Source: Thauera sp. GDN1
GTDB taxonomy: Bacteria; Pseudomonadota; Gammaproteobacteria; Burkholderiales; Rhodocyclaceae
Assembly (NCBI RefSeq): GCF_029223545.1
Contig: NZ_CP097870.1
Coordinates: 1,488,001-1,552,000, forward strand
Length of the DNA: 64,000 nucleotides
Direction of reading: 5' to 3'
Below the pieces are notes generated by a model, which was not told the DNA's origin, did no database searches, and saw only the letters and a program-made list of their open reading frames with translations. Below are positions 8,758 through 19,510 of this stretch, piece after piece; the first letter of the stretch is position 1, and every line of letters begins with the position of its first letter. Made by a program: the position numbers and the translations under genes.

Positions 8758-9267
8758 ATGACACGTACCGCATACATCTTCATGGACTTCGACGGCGTCA
8801 CCCATCCCTGGGGCGAGGTCGAGGATTTCCGCTGTCTGCCGCACATCGAGGCGGTGGTGCGGGAGTTTCCGGAAGCGCGGATCGTGATCGCCTCCGACTG
8901 GCGCATGCTGTTCTCGATGCAGAAGCTGGTCGCACGCTTCGCCGAGGATGTGCGCCCGCAGATCGCCGGCGCGACGCCGCACATGCTGCCCAAGACCGGT
9001 TCCGAGCTGCACGGCCTGCGCGAGCGCGAGGCGATGCTGTGGCTGGCTCAGCACGAGAGCGACCCGGCCGACGCCGCCTGGTGCGCGATCGACGATGCGC
9101 CGGGCAACTGGCTGTCGCGCTCGCGACTGATCCTCACCGACTTCAAGCGCGGCTTCACCGCCGAGGACGCCAACGCCTTGCGGCGCATGCTGCTGGGCTT
9201 CCGTGCGGGGATGGCGAAGCCACCCGGGCCGGTGGTGAACTCGCTGTGGGCGCGCAACATCGCCTGA
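8758..9267 (+). CDS. HAD-fold protein (Swiss-Army-Knife RNA-repair HAD type)
   Basis: 169-residue HAD-like hydrolase. Motif I is DFDGVTHP at about residues 10-17, motif II is the Ser in IASDWR near residue 45, and the acidic motif IV-like segment is CAIDDAPGNW. This compact layout resembles the HAD domain named from Swiss Army Knife RNA-repair proteins, whose substrates are mostly unknown. The first ATG consistent with motif I near the N-terminus is at 8758; the frame is open farther upstream. Leads a probable three-gene unit with the next two genes (10-base gap, then overlap). Confidence 0.75.
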   Translation: MTRTAYIFMDFDGVTHPWGEVEDFRCLPHIEAVVREFPEARIVIASDWRMLFSMQKLVARFAEDVRPQIAGATPHMLPKTGSELHGLREREAMLWLAQHESDPADAAWCAIDDAPGNWLSRSRLILTDFKRGFTAEDANALRRMLLGFRAGMAKPPGPVVNSLWARNIA

Positions 9268-9277
9268 GTCTTTCCCG

Positions 9278-10048
9278 ATGACCGCATCCGAATCCGTCCT
9301 GCCGCCCGACCGGCTGGCATCGCTGGTCGATCCCGAAACCCAGCGCCAGGCCGCCCGCCTGGCACAGGAAGCCTTCGCCCGCGTGTTCCGCCTCAGCGTG
9401 GCCGAAACCGAGAGCGTCCGCCACAAGGGCGTCGAGGAGCTGCGTTCCGAGCTTTCGCAGTGGACCGCATCCGCTGCCGACGGCGAGGCCCGTGCGCTGC
9501 GCCTGGCGCTGCTGCTGACCGGCATGGACCAGTGGGGCATGGCGTGGAGCCAGGCCTTCGGACTGGTGGCCATCCCCGGCCTGAGCGAGCTCGTCGGCGC
9601 GCTGCGCACCGGTCTCGACGCAAGCCAGGAGGCGCGCTTCCTGCGTCACTTCGAGGATGTCGGCGCCACCGAGGAGAACGCGATCGACTTCAAGGTCGAG
9701 CTGCGCCGCGGCCTGCATCTCGCGCTGTGGCATTCGTCGATCGCCACCGAGAGCCGTGACGAGGCGCTGCGCCTGGCCGGCCATCTGGGCAGCCAGCTGC
9801 TGGCGCTGACGCGCGCGATGCCGGTCGCCGGCTGGCGCCTGGTGGCCGATGCGCTGGCCTTCATCCAGATCCGCTGCCTGGCGGACGGACTCGCCGCCGA
9901 AGGTGTGGGCCAGGAGGCGACCCAGGCGCTGTTCGGCGCGCTCGCGCGCGAGCTGCCGGCGGAGCAGCGCGACCTGGTCATGGCCCATGCGGCGCGCGCG
10001 GTGATCGCGTGGCAGCAGGCCAGCCGCGGCCCGACGCAGGTCCACTGA
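9278..10048 (+). CDS. Conserved hypothetical helical protein
   Basis: 256-residue protein that I do not recognise. It is almost entirely helical (Ala, Leu, Arg, Glu rich), with no signal peptide, membrane segment, cysteine cluster or obvious catalytic motif. A central stretch LLLTGMDQWGMAWSQAFGLVAIPGLSELV is the most distinctive part. It lies 10 bases after the HAD gene, and its stop overlaps the yaeQ start (TGATG), so the three are probably one transcription unit. Confidence 0.75.
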   Translation: MTASESVLPPDRLASLVDPETQRQAARLAQEAFARVFRLSVAETESVRHKGVEELRSELSQWTASAADGEARALRLALLLTGMDQWGMAWSQAFGLVAIPGLSELVGALRTGLDASQEARFLRHFEDVGATEENAIDFKVELRRGLHLALWHSSIATESRDEALRLAGHLGSQLLALTRAMPVAGWRLVADALAFIQIRCLADGLAAEGVGQEATQALFGALARELPAEQRDLVMAHAARAVIAWQQASRGPTQVH

Positions 10049-10596
10049 TGGCGCTCAAGGCCACCATCTTCAAGGCCGAGATCCAGGTCGCAGACATGGA
10101 TCGGCACCACTATGCGGATTACAGCCTCACCCTGGCCCGCCATCCGTCGGAGACCGACGAGCGCATGATGGTGCGCCTGCTGGCCTTCTCGCTGTTCGCC
10201 GATCCGGCGCTCGCCTTCGGCAAGGGCCTGTGTGTGGATGACGAGCCGGACCTGTGGCAGAAGGACCTGACCGGCGCGATCGAGCGCTGGATCGACGTCG
10301 GCCAGCCCGACGACAAGTGGATCCGCAAGGCCTGCGGCCGTGCCGGCGAGGTCGTGGTGCTCGCCTACGGGCGCGCGCTCGAGGTGTGGTGGAACGGCGT
10401 GCGCGGCAAGCTCGAGCGCCACGGCAACCTGCGCGTGTTCGAGCTCGGGCGCGAGGCGAGCGCGGAGCTCGCCCGCCTGGCCGAGCGCACGATGCGACTG
10501 CAGTTCACGATCCAGGACGGCCACGTGTGGGTCGGCAACGGCCGCGACAGCGTGGCGCTGGAGCCGAAGCGGATCTTCGGCCCCGACTGGCCCTGA
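10048..10596 (+). CDS. yaeQ: YaeQ family protein
   Basis: 182-residue protein of the YaeQ family, which has a PD-(D/E)xK-related fold and no firmly established function. Typical features: start MALKATIFKAEIQVADMDRHHYADYSLTLARHPSETDERMMVRLL (positions 10048-10182), the DEPDLWQKDLTG segment, and WIDVGQPDDKWIRKAC. The ATG overlaps the upstream stop. An in-frame start at 10009 exists, but the family begins with MALKATI. Confidence 0.9.
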   Translation: MALKATIFKAEIQVADMDRHHYADYSLTLARHPSETDERMMVRLLAFSLFADPALAFGKGLCVDDEPDLWQKDLTGAIERWIDVGQPDDKWIRKACGRAGEVVVLAYGRALEVWWNGVRGKLERHGNLRVFELGREASAELARLAERTMRLQFTIQDGHVWVGNGRDSVALEPKRIFGPDWP

Positions 10597-10654
10597 GTCC
10601 GCATCCGCTTCTGGGCTGACGGCCGGGCGCACACGCTGCACCGCAGATCGCGCC

Positions 10655-13600
10655 TCAGACTGCGGGCGCGGGCGTCTCGTCGTGTTGTATTGCGCGCCCC
10701 TCTGCAGGTGTCGACTGCCATGACAGCCAGGCCGGAATGTGCGCGCCCGGCATCGGCCGGGCGATGCCGAAACCCTGGCCGAGCTCGCAGCCGAGTTCGA
10801 TCAGCGCGGCGGCATGAGCGGGGGTCTCGACGCCCTCGGCGATGACCTCGCGCTCGAAGGTGCGCGCCAGCTGCACGACCGCGCCCACGATCGCGCGCGC
10901 TTCCTTGTCCTTAAGCATGTCGAGCACGAAACCGCGGTCGATCTTCAGCCTGTCGACCGGCAGCTGCCGGTAGTGGCGCAGCGAGGCGTAGCCGGTGCCG
11001 AAGTCGTCGAGCGCGACGCGGACGCCGAGCCGGCGGCAGGCGTGCAGCACCTCGGTGGCGAGCACGATGTCGTCCAGGGCGGAGGACTCCAGGATCTCCA
11101 GCTCGAGCTTTTCGGGCGGGATGCCGGGATGGCGCGCGAGGGCGCTGCGGATGCCGGAGACGAAGCCGGGCATCAGCAGCAGGCGCGCGCCGATGTTGAC
11201 GCTGACGCCGATGTCCGCGCCCTGAGCGCGCAATTCGAGCAGCTGCTCGAGCGCGGCGTCGATGACCCACTGGTCGAGCGCGGTCTCGAGCTCCGTGCCG
11301 GCGATGTCGGCGAGGAAGCTGTTCGGCGGCAACAGGCCCTGTTCGGGATGCTGCCAGCGGATCAGGGCCTCCATGCCGGTCACGGCGCCGGTCTTCATGT
11401 TCACCTGCGGCTGGAAGTGGAGCACGAACTCGCGCTTGCGCAGTGCCTCCTCGAGCCGGGCCAGGCGCAGCTTGCGCTGGCGCTGCTCCTCCTCCACGCT
11501 GGTGTCGAAGAACTGGATGCAGTTGCGACCGCGCTGCTTGGCGCGGTACATCGCCTGGTCGGCGTGGCGGAGCAGGGTCTCGGGGTCGGCGTTGTCCTCC
11601 GGGAAGCGGGTCACGCCGATGCTGGCCGACACGCCGACGAGCTCGCTGCCGATCAGCAGCGGCTGGCGGATCGCCTCGAGCAAGCGCTCGAGCACCGCGT
11701 CGCCCTCGGCATCCTCCAGCAGCAGCACGAATTCGTCGCCGCCGAGGCGGGCGACGGTATCGCTTGCGCGCAGGATCGCGTTGAGGCGGTCGACGATGCC
11801 GATCAGCAGGTCGTCGCCGGCCTTGTGCCCGTGGCGGTCATTGATCGGCTTGAAGCCGTCGAGGTCGATCACGCACACCGCGAGCGGCTTGCCGGTGCGG
11901 TTCGCATGGGCGATTGCCTGGCGCAGGCGGTCGTCGAGCAGGCGGCGGTTGGGGGCGCCGGTGAGCGGATCGAAATAGGCGATGCGGTTGAGCTCTTCCT
12001 CCTGGCGCTTGAGGCGGCTGATGTCCGAGAAGGTGGCCACATGGTGCAGCAGCCGGCCCGCCTGGTCGCGCACGCGGCTGATCGACAGCACCTCGGCGAA
12101 CTCGCTGCCGTCCTTGCGCCGGTTCCACAGTTCGCCCTGCCAGTAGTCGTGCTTCTCCAGCGTGTCCCACATCGCGCGGTAGAAGGCCTTGCTCTGGCGG
12201 CCGGAGTTGAGCAGGCTCGGGTCGCGTCCGATGCTCTCGTCGCGGCTGTAACCGGTGATGCGGGTGAAGGCGGGGTTGACGTCGACGATGCGGTTGTCGG
12301 CATCGGTGATGATGATCGCCTCGTAGCTGGAGGAGAACACGCTCGCTGCGAGGCAGAGCTTTTCCTCGGCGGACTTGTGGCGGCTGATGTCGATCTGCGC
12401 GCCCTTGAGCAGCAGCGTGCTGCCGTCGGCGGCCCGGCGGGCGACGATCGCGCGGTCGTGCATCCAGATCCAGTGGCCGTCGCGGTGGCGCAGGCGCAGG
12501 TCGTGGGCGTAGACGGGCGACGACCCGTCGAGCAGGCGCGCCAGCGCCGACTCCGCCGCCTGCAGGTCCTCGGGGTGCACCAGCGCACGCCAGGCCGAGC
12601 GCTCGCGGCCGGGCGCGAGCTCGCTCATGTTCGCGTAGCCGAGCATCGACGCCCAGCGCGCGTCGGCGTCCCATTCGCCGCTGACCACGTTCCATTCCCA
12701 GCTGCCGGCCTGTGCCGCCTCGACGATCGTGCGCAGGTGCTGGCGCTCGAGGTCGACCTGCTCGGCCAGTCGGCGCTCGACGGCGCTCGCACGCGCGAGC
12801 TGCAGATTGCGCTGCGCCAGGCGTACGAGCAGCAGCACGATGGCGCAGGCCGCGAGTGCGAGCGCGACGATCCAGTGCTGGTACTGCGTCCACACGTCGC
12901 GCCAGCTCACCACCGTGCTGCGGTCGAAGGGCGCCAGCTTGAGCTCGCGCATCAGCGCCTCGACCACGGAGTAATCGGCGGGAATGGTGAAGCCGGCGAT
13001 GTGGGCTGCGCGGGCGGCCGGATGGTCTTCCGGCAGCGCCAGCACCAGCGCCGCGACCCTGCGCACGGTGCGCTCGTCGGTGTGGGCGAGGGCGACGAGC
13101 GGCCATTCGGGGTACAGGCGGGTGGAGCGCTGGTGGGGATAGGGCGGGTCCGTGAGCGGATTGAGGACCCTCAGCATCGACAGGTCGCGGCCCTCGCCGG
13201 CCAGTTGCTCGAGCAGGCCGGTCCGCACGAAGGCCGCATCCGCCCTGCCGTCGAGAAGTGCAGCGACGACGCTGTCCTGGTCCTGGCCGGTCCGGACCAG
13301 TTGCAGTGCGGACGGCTCGAGGCCGGCGCGCTTGAGCTCCAGCGCCTGGGCGGGGAAGGTGCCGAGGAAGTTGGCGTGCGTGGTGGCGACGCGCCTGCCG
13401 CGCAGATCGGCGATCGTGCGCAGCCGCGGCGTGTCACGGCGGACCAGGATGACGCCGCCGAACTCGCTCACCGCGTGCCCGGTCGTGAGCTCGAGTCGGG
13501 TCGCGATCGCGCCCGAGAGCGGACTCGAGGCGCGCAGTTCGATCAGGTGGGTCGGATTGGTGAGGATCAGGTCGAGCTCGTGGCGGGCGATCGCATCCGC

Positions 13601-13801
13601 CATCCCGCCGGCGTCGAGCACGCGCAGGCGGACTTCCTGGCCGAGGCCGGCGCCGAGGTAATCCGCGAAGGGCTGCCACATCGCCTCGACCAGTGGCGCC
13701 GGCCTGACCGCGAACACGCCGAGTGTGAGCGCCTGTCCGGCATGGCCGGGCAGGCTGCCGATCAGGCCGAGGACGGCCAGCAGGACCCGGACGAGGCGCA
13801 T
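10655..13801 (-). CDS. Membrane sensor: PhnD-like binding domain, 2 PAS, GGDEF, EAL
   Basis: 1048-residue cyclic-di-GMP signalling protein. Order of parts: signal peptide (1-22); periplasmic ABC-type (PhnD-like) substrate-binding domain (about 25-300); membrane helix (about 312-332); PAS/PAC (about 355-480); PAS (about 485-610); GGDEF with intact GGDEF near residue 687; EAL with EALIRW near residue 811. Both catalytic motifs are intact, so it may make and break c-di-GMP. The periplasmic domain probably senses a small ligand directly, since no phosphonate transporter genes are nearby. Start at 13801 is chosen because the signal peptide begins there; the frame runs on upstream to 13960. Confidence 0.92.
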   Translation of the reverse strand: MRLVRVLLAVLGLIGSLPGHAGQALTLGVFAVRPAPLVEAMWQPFADYLGAGLGQEVRLRVLDAGGMADAIARHELDLILTNPTHLIELRASSPLSGAIATRLELTTGHAVSEFGGVILVRRDTPRLRTIADLRGRRVATTHANFLGTFPAQALELKRAGLEPSALQLVRTGQDQDSVVAALLDGRADAAFVRTGLLEQLAGEGRDLSMLRVLNPLTDPPYPHQRSTRLYPEWPLVALAHTDERTVRRVAALVLALPEDHPAARAAHIAGFTIPADYSVVEALMRELKLAPFDRSTVVSWRDVWTQYQHWIVALALAACAIVLLLVRLAQRNLQLARASAVERRLAEQVDLERQHLRTIVEAAQAGSWEWNVVSGEWDADARWASMLGYANMSELAPGRERSAWRALVHPEDLQAAESALARLLDGSSPVYAHDLRLRHRDGHWIWMHDRAIVARRAADGSTLLLKGAQIDISRHKSAEEKLCLAASVFSSSYEAIIITDADNRIVDVNPAFTRITGYSRDESIGRDPSLLNSGRQSKAFYRAMWDTLEKHDYWQGELWNRRKDGSEFAEVLSISRVRDQAGRLLHHVATFSDISRLKRQEEELNRIAYFDPLTGAPNRRLLDDRLRQAIAHANRTGKPLAVCVIDLDGFKPINDRHGHKAGDDLLIGIVDRLNAILRASDTVARLGGDEFVLLLEDAEGDAVLERLLEAIRQPLLIGSELVGVSASIGVTRFPEDNADPETLLRHADQAMYRAKQRGRNCIQFFDTSVEEEQRQRKLRLARLEEALRKREFVLHFQPQVNMKTGAVTGMEALIRWQHPEQGLLPPNSFLADIAGTELETALDQWVIDAALEQLLELRAQGADIGVSVNIGARLLLMPGFVSGIRSALARHPGIPPEKLELEILESSALDDIVLATEVLHACRRLGVRVALDDFGTGYASLRHYRQLPVDRLKIDRGFVLDMLKDKEARAIVGAVVQLARTFEREVIAEGVETPAHAAALIELGCELGQGFGIARPMPGAHIPAWLSWQSTPAEGRAIQHDETPAPAV

Positions 13802-13975
13802 CAAGAGCGGCCCGCCTCCGGCGGGCGAACTGCTGTCGCGCCCGGGCAGCCCGTGCACGGGCGCGCGCTGCCCGAGGGAGTGGGCGCGATGGCGGGCAGG
13901 GACGGAGCTTGGTGCATCGCAGGGGAGCGGATCGGAAGGGCGCACGTTCGAAGGGCGCACATTCTAGGCTCCCCG

Positions 13976-14011
13976 GCGCGCGGCGTCTGCGGACAAGATC
14001 ACGCCGCGCGC
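13976..14011 (-). terminator. Strong hairpin downstream of deaD
   Basis: Perfect 11-bp inverted repeat GCGCGCGGCGT / ACGCCGCGCGC with a 14-base loop, 10 bases past the deaD stop. There is no U-run, so it may be an mRNA 3' end stabiliser rather than a classic intrinsic terminator. The surrounding 219-base gap also holds a short tandem direct repeat (GAAGGGCGCAC, near 13936-13960). Confidence 0.45.
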
Positions 14012-14020
14012 ACAGCTCGA

Positions 14021-16030
<2,010 letters not shown>

Positions 16031-16052
16031 GATGTTCCGGGCCGGGCGCTAC

Positions 16053-16083
16053 AAAAGCAAAAACGCGGCGCAAGGCCGCGTTT
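16053..16083 (-). terminator. Intrinsic terminator between cold-shock gene and deaD
   Basis: On the minus strand AAACGCGGC-cttgc-GCCGCGTTT continues into TTGCTTTT. It lies 37 bases after the cold-shock stop and 23 bases before the deaD start, so deaD would be read either from its own signals or by read-through. Confidence 0.8.
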
Positions 16084-16119
16084 CGGATCAATCGAGGGAC
16101 GTCGGTGACGTCGCGTCGA

Positions 16120-16329
16120 TTACAGCGGGCGGATGTTGGCCGCCTGCAGGCCCTTCGGGCCGGTCTTGACTTCGAATTCCACGCGCTGGTTTTCGGCCAG
16201 GCTCTTGAAACCCTTGCTCTGGATTTCCGAGAAGTGGGCGAACAGGTCGTCGCCGCCGCCTTCAGGAGTGATGAAGCCGAAGCCCTTGGCGTCGTTGAAC
16301 CATTTCACGGTACCGGTTTGAGTGCTCAT
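16120..16329 (-). CDS. Cold-shock protein (CspA family)
   Basis: 69-residue single-stranded nucleic-acid chaperone. It is one cold-shock domain with both RNA-binding motifs, KGFGFITP (RNP1) and LFAHFSE (RNP2), and the start TGTVKWFND typical of Csp proteins. ATG at 16329 follows a GGA Shine-Dalgarno on the minus strand; upstream in-frame ATGs add atypical residues. The 254-base gap upstream could hold a long cold-shock leader. Adjacent deaD is another cold-shock gene in many bacteria. Confidence 0.96.
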   Translation of the reverse strand: MSTQTGTVKWFNDAKGFGFITPEGGGDDLFAHFSEIQSKGFKSLAENQRVEFEVKTGPKGLQAANIRPL

Positions 16330-16524
16330 TTTGCGTTCCATATGAAGAATTGCGGGCTTGCGCCCTGGAGATGCAGGAACGATCAAGAAACGTAATCAGG
16401 GGGCATCAAACCGACACGCGTTCTCTTGGAACACGCAGGGCAACCACCAGAACAACCACTGCTTGAATCGACTGCGAGCGGCACGATACACGGTTTTTTG
16501 CCGTGTGCGCGATTTATTTCGGGG

Positions 16525-16554
16525 TTCGCACAAAAAAACCTCGGATGGGATAAT
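16525..16554 (+). promoter_or_regulatory. Candidate promoter for ylqF in the csp/ylqF divergent gap
   Basis: TTCGCA, an 18-base spacer, then GATAAT, about 30 bases before the ylqF ATG. Weak -35. The same gap (16330-16583) also contains a 6-bp hairpin with a U/A-rich loop (ACACGG...CCGTGT, 16488-16506), which may belong to the cold-shock leader. No clear promoter for the cold-shock gene was found. Confidence 0.3.
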
Positions 16555-16583
16555 CCGCAGCTCTCGAATCAAGGCGAATCCCC

Positions 16584-17522
16584 ATGCCCATCCAGTGGTT
16601 TCCCGGACACATGGCCTCGGCGCGCAAGAAGGCGGCCGAGGCGATGGCATCCATCGACGTCGTCATCGAGGTCACCGACGCCCGCCTCCCCGAGGCCAGC
16701 AGCAATCCGATGATCGCCGAGCTGCGCCGCTTCCGTAACCGGCCGTGCCTTAAGCTGCTGAACAAGTCGGACCTGGCCGATCCGGCGGCCACGCGCCTGT
16801 GGATGGATTTCTACAACCGCCAGCCCGGCGTCAAGGCGGTGGCGATCTCGGCCAAGAGCGCGGCCGAGGTGGCGCGCATCCCCGCGCTGTGCAGCCAGCT
16901 CGCGCCGCACCGGGACGACGGCGTCAAGCCGCTGCGGATGATGATCATGGGCATCCCCAACGTCGGCAAATCAACGCTGATGAATGCGCTCCTCAAGCGC
17001 AAGGTGGCCAAGGTCGGTGACGAGCCGGCGGTGACCAAGCACCAGCAGACCATCGACCTGGGGCCCGGCATGACGCTGACCGACACCCCGGGCATGATGT
17101 GGCCGAAGATCGACTACGACGCCGATGGCTACATGCTCGCCGCCAGCCATGCGATCGGCCGCAACGCGGTGATCGACGAGGAGGTGGCCGCCTTCCTCGG
17201 CGAGATCCTGATCGCGCGCTATCCGGCGCAGCTCGCCGCACGCTATCGGCTGGATGCGGCGCTGGTGGCGGCGCTGGACGGTCCGGCGCTGGTCGAGGCG
17301 GTGGGCCGCCGGCGCGGCTGCCTGGTCAAGGGCGGCGGGCTCGACCTCGAGAAGGCGGCGCAGATCCTGCTGCAGGACTATCGCGACGGCGCGCTCGGCC
17401 GCATCAGCCTGGAAACGCCGGAGACGCGGGCGCAGATGATCGCGGCCGCGCACGCTGCGGCGGCGCAGGCGGCGGACGAGCCCGCCGACGCTGCGGACGA
17501 GGCGGCCGGCGACGGCGACTGA
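16584..17522 (+). CDS. ylqF: Ribosome biogenesis GTPase YlqF/RbgA
   Basis: Circularly permuted GTPase involved in late 50S ribosomal subunit assembly. 312 residues. The permuted order is visible: G4 LLNKSDLAD near residue 58 comes before G1 GIPNVGKST near residue 123 and G3 DTPGMMWP near 172. The start MPIQWFPGHMASARK is a hallmark of YlqF. The last 40 residues are Ala/Asp-rich and probably disordered. Converges on a small Cys-containing gene with a 3-base gap. Confidence 0.95.
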   Translation: MPIQWFPGHMASARKKAAEAMASIDVVIEVTDARLPEASSNPMIAELRRFRNRPCLKLLNKSDLADPAATRLWMDFYNRQPGVKAVAISAKSAAEVARIPALCSQLAPHRDDGVKPLRMMIMGIPNVGKSTLMNALLKRKVAKVGDEPAVTKHQQTIDLGPGMTLTDTPGMMWPKIDYDADGYMLAASHAIGRNAVIDEEVAAFLGEILIARYPAQLAARYRLDAALVAALDGPALVEAVGRRRGCLVKGGGLDLEKAAQILLQDYRDGALGRISLETPETRAQMIAAAHAAAAQAADEPADAADEAAGDGD

Positions 17523-17525
17523 GCG

Positions 17526-17813
17526 TCAGGCGCGGCTCGTGTCGCGCTCGGCCGCGATCGCGAACCAGCGCAGCCACTGCCCGCAGGCGTTGCGCGGACC
17601 ACGCAGCGAGCCGTGCCACGGCCCTTCGTTGCACGCGCCGCGCTGCTCGACCGGATGCAGATGCACGGTCGAGCCGTCCTCGCCGACCTCGCGTTTGCCG
17701 CCCCAGCGATTGCAGGTGGGGCAGCGCCGCAGCTCGGCGACCGGGCCGCGCGCGTGCGCCGCGGTGGCGGGTGAACCTGGCGAATGCGGCGCGGGGGCGG
17801 TCGCAGTGTCCAT
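17526..17813 (-). CDS. Small Cys-containing conserved protein, unknown
   Basis: 95 residues, no named family recognised. The N-terminal 25 residues are Ala/Pro-rich. The rest has CPTCNRWGGKRE, HLHPVEQRGACNEGPWHGSLRGPRNACGQWLRWFA. The spacing of four cysteines plus two histidines suggests a structural zinc site. It starts 3 bases after the YitT gene on the same strand, so co-transcription is likely. Real coding is supported by tight packing and motif-like composition, not by a known homologue. Confidence 0.6.
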   Translation of the reverse strand: MDTATAPAPHSPGSPATAAHARGPVAELRRCPTCNRWGGKREVGEDGSTVHLHPVEQRGACNEGPWHGSLRGPRNACGQWLRWFAIAAERDTSRA

Positions 17814-17816
17814 GGT

Positions 17817-18461
17817 TCAGATGCCGAAGTAGCGATCCGGCCGGTGATTGACCGCGATCACGAAGTTCAGGGCGGCCGCGCCCAGCACGGAGAGCGCGAC
17901 CTTGTCGGCCGACAGCACGAAGAAGCCCAACGACAGGATCGCGCAGTCGATCGCCATCTGCACCCAGCCCGCGCGCCAGCCGCGGCGCTTCTGCAGGTAG
18001 AGCGCGAGGATGGTCACGCCGCCGAGGCTGGCGCCGTGGCGGATCAGGATCAGGATGCCGGTGCCGGCGAGCAGCCCGGCCATCACCGCGGCAAACACCG
18101 GGTCGAGCAGGTCGAAGCTGACCAGGGCGGGCAGGAGTTCGGTCTGCATCGCAAGCACCGCCACCGCGCAGAAGGTCTTGATCGTGAATGCCCGCCCCAG
18201 CACGCGCAGCCCGAACACGTAGAAGGGCAGGTTGAGCAGGAACAGGATCGCCCCCAGCGGCCAGCCGCCGAGGTAGTGGATCAGGAAGGCGAGGCCGGTG
18301 GTGCCGCCGGTGAGCAGCGTGCTCTCACGGAACATGACCAGCGCCAGCGCCACGAACAGGCAGCCGGTGAGCACGCCCTGGACGTCCTCGAAGGGCGTGT
18401 GCGGCCGGGCCTGGGGCAGCAGCGGGCGGGCGGGCTCGGTGTTGGCTTGCGATGCGGACAT
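17817..18461 (-). CDS. YitT family inner-membrane protein
   Basis: 214-residue integral membrane protein with about five hydrophobic segments. Family features include TLLTGGTTGLAFLIHYLGGW and GTGILILIRHGASLGGVTILALYLQKRRGWRAGWVQM, which match the YitT (DUF161) group; its transported substrate, if any, is unknown. Start at 18461 (MSASQANTEP) is preferred over the frame's upstream extension because that extension would run into the divergent promoter region. Confidence 0.83.
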   Translation of the reverse strand: MSASQANTEPARPLLPQARPHTPFEDVQGVLTGCLFVALALVMFRESTLLTGGTTGLAFLIHYLGGWPLGAILFLLNLPFYVFGLRVLGRAFTIKTFCAVAVLAMQTELLPALVSFDLLDPVFAAVMAGLLAGTGILILIRHGASLGGVTILALYLQKRRGWRAGWVQMAIDCAILSLGFFVLSADKVALSVLGAAALNFVIAVNHRPDRYFGI

Positions 18462-18586
18462 TGAGGTGCTGCGCGATACGGTAGTCGGGAGGCGCAATGA
18501 TACGGGCTCCCGGGCGCCGGAGAGCGGACGGCGAAGCGGCGGCACGTTTGTTATCATTGATGCCGACATCCCCCTACAGGAAATCC

Positions 18587-19471
18587 ATGAGCGTTCCGTC
18601 AGCCGACTGGCTGCGCGTCCTCAATGCCGATCTGCATTGCCACTCGACCGTCTCCGATGGCTGGCTCGACCCCGAAGCGGTGGTCCTGCGCGCGCTGGCG
18701 AACGGCGTCGAGCTGCTGGCGCTGACCGACCACGACGAGGTCGGCGGCATCGATGACGCGGCACGGGTGGCGCAGGCGCACGGGCTGGGCTTCGTGGCCG
18801 GGGTGGAGATCTCGGTGTCCTTCGCCGGCGAGACGATCCACATCGTCGGCCTCGGCATCGATCACCGCCATCCGGTGCTGCTCCAGGGGCTGGCGCAGGT
18901 GCGTGGTGGTCGCGATGCCCGTGCCCGGCAGATGAGCGATGCCCTGGAGAAGGTCGGCATCCGCGACGCGCTCGCCGGTGCGCGGCGCTTCGCGCGCAAT
19001 CCGGCACTCGTCAGTCGCGCCCATTTTGCGCGCCATCTGGTGGCGAGCGGGGTGATGCCCGACGTCAGGACGGTGTTCGACCACTACCTGGTGCGCGGCA
19101 AGCCCGGCTTCGTCGAGCACGAATGGGCGGTCCTGGAGGATGCGGTGGGCTGGATCCGCGCCGCGGGCGGCATCGCCGTGGTCGCGCATCCGGCGCGCTA
19201 CCGGCTTTCGTCCGCCGACATGGGCGCCCTGTTCGACCGCTTCGTCGCCGCCGGCGGGGAGGCGGTCGAGGTGGTCTCGGGCGCGCACAGCGAGGACGAG
19301 ATGCGCCGCTTCGCCACCGTGGCGCGCCAGCGCGGCCTGCTCGCCTCGCGCGCGTCGGACTTCCATGGCGAGCAGGAAAGCCCGGTCGACCTCGGTCGCT
19401 GCAATCCGCTGCCGCCCGATCTCGAGCCGGTGTGGATGCGGCTGCTGCCGCCCACCATGGTGCGCGGCTAG
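18587..19471 (+). CDS. PHP-domain phosphoesterase (YciV/RNase AM type)
   Basis: 294-residue metal-dependent phosphoesterase of the PHP superfamily. Motifs: DLHCHSTVSDGWL near residue 14, LTDHDEVGGID near 47, GVEIS near 73, VVAHPARY near 203, and SDFHGE near 264. E. coli YciV (RNase AM) removes 5' nucleotides from RNA such as 5S rRNA precursors and hydrolyses 3',5'-nucleotide bisphosphates; the same activity is inferred here. ATG 18587 has AGGA upstream. The YciO gene follows 39 bases downstream, matching the conserved yciV-yciO pairing. Confidence 0.9.
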   Translation: MSVPSADWLRVLNADLHCHSTVSDGWLDPEAVVLRALANGVELLALTDHDEVGGIDDAARVAQAHGLGFVAGVEISVSFAGETIHIVGLGIDHRHPVLLQGLAQVRGGRDARARQMSDALEKVGIRDALAGARRFARNPALVSRAHFARHLVASGVMPDVRTVFDHYLVRGKPGFVEHEWAVLEDAVGWIRAAGGIAVVAHPARYRLSSADMGALFDRFVAAGGEAVEVVSGAHSEDEMRRFATVARQRGLLASRASDFHGEQESPVDLGRCNPLPPDLEPVWMRLLPPTMVRG

Positions 19472-19510
19472 GCCGCTGCACGCACGAACCGTCATCACAA
19501 GCTGACTCTA

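Noticed and set aside
13936..13960. Tandem direct repeat GAAGGGCGCAC upstream of the GGDEF-EAL gene
   Set aside because: Only two short copies; probably a chance duplication, and it falls in the unused upstream extension of that frame.
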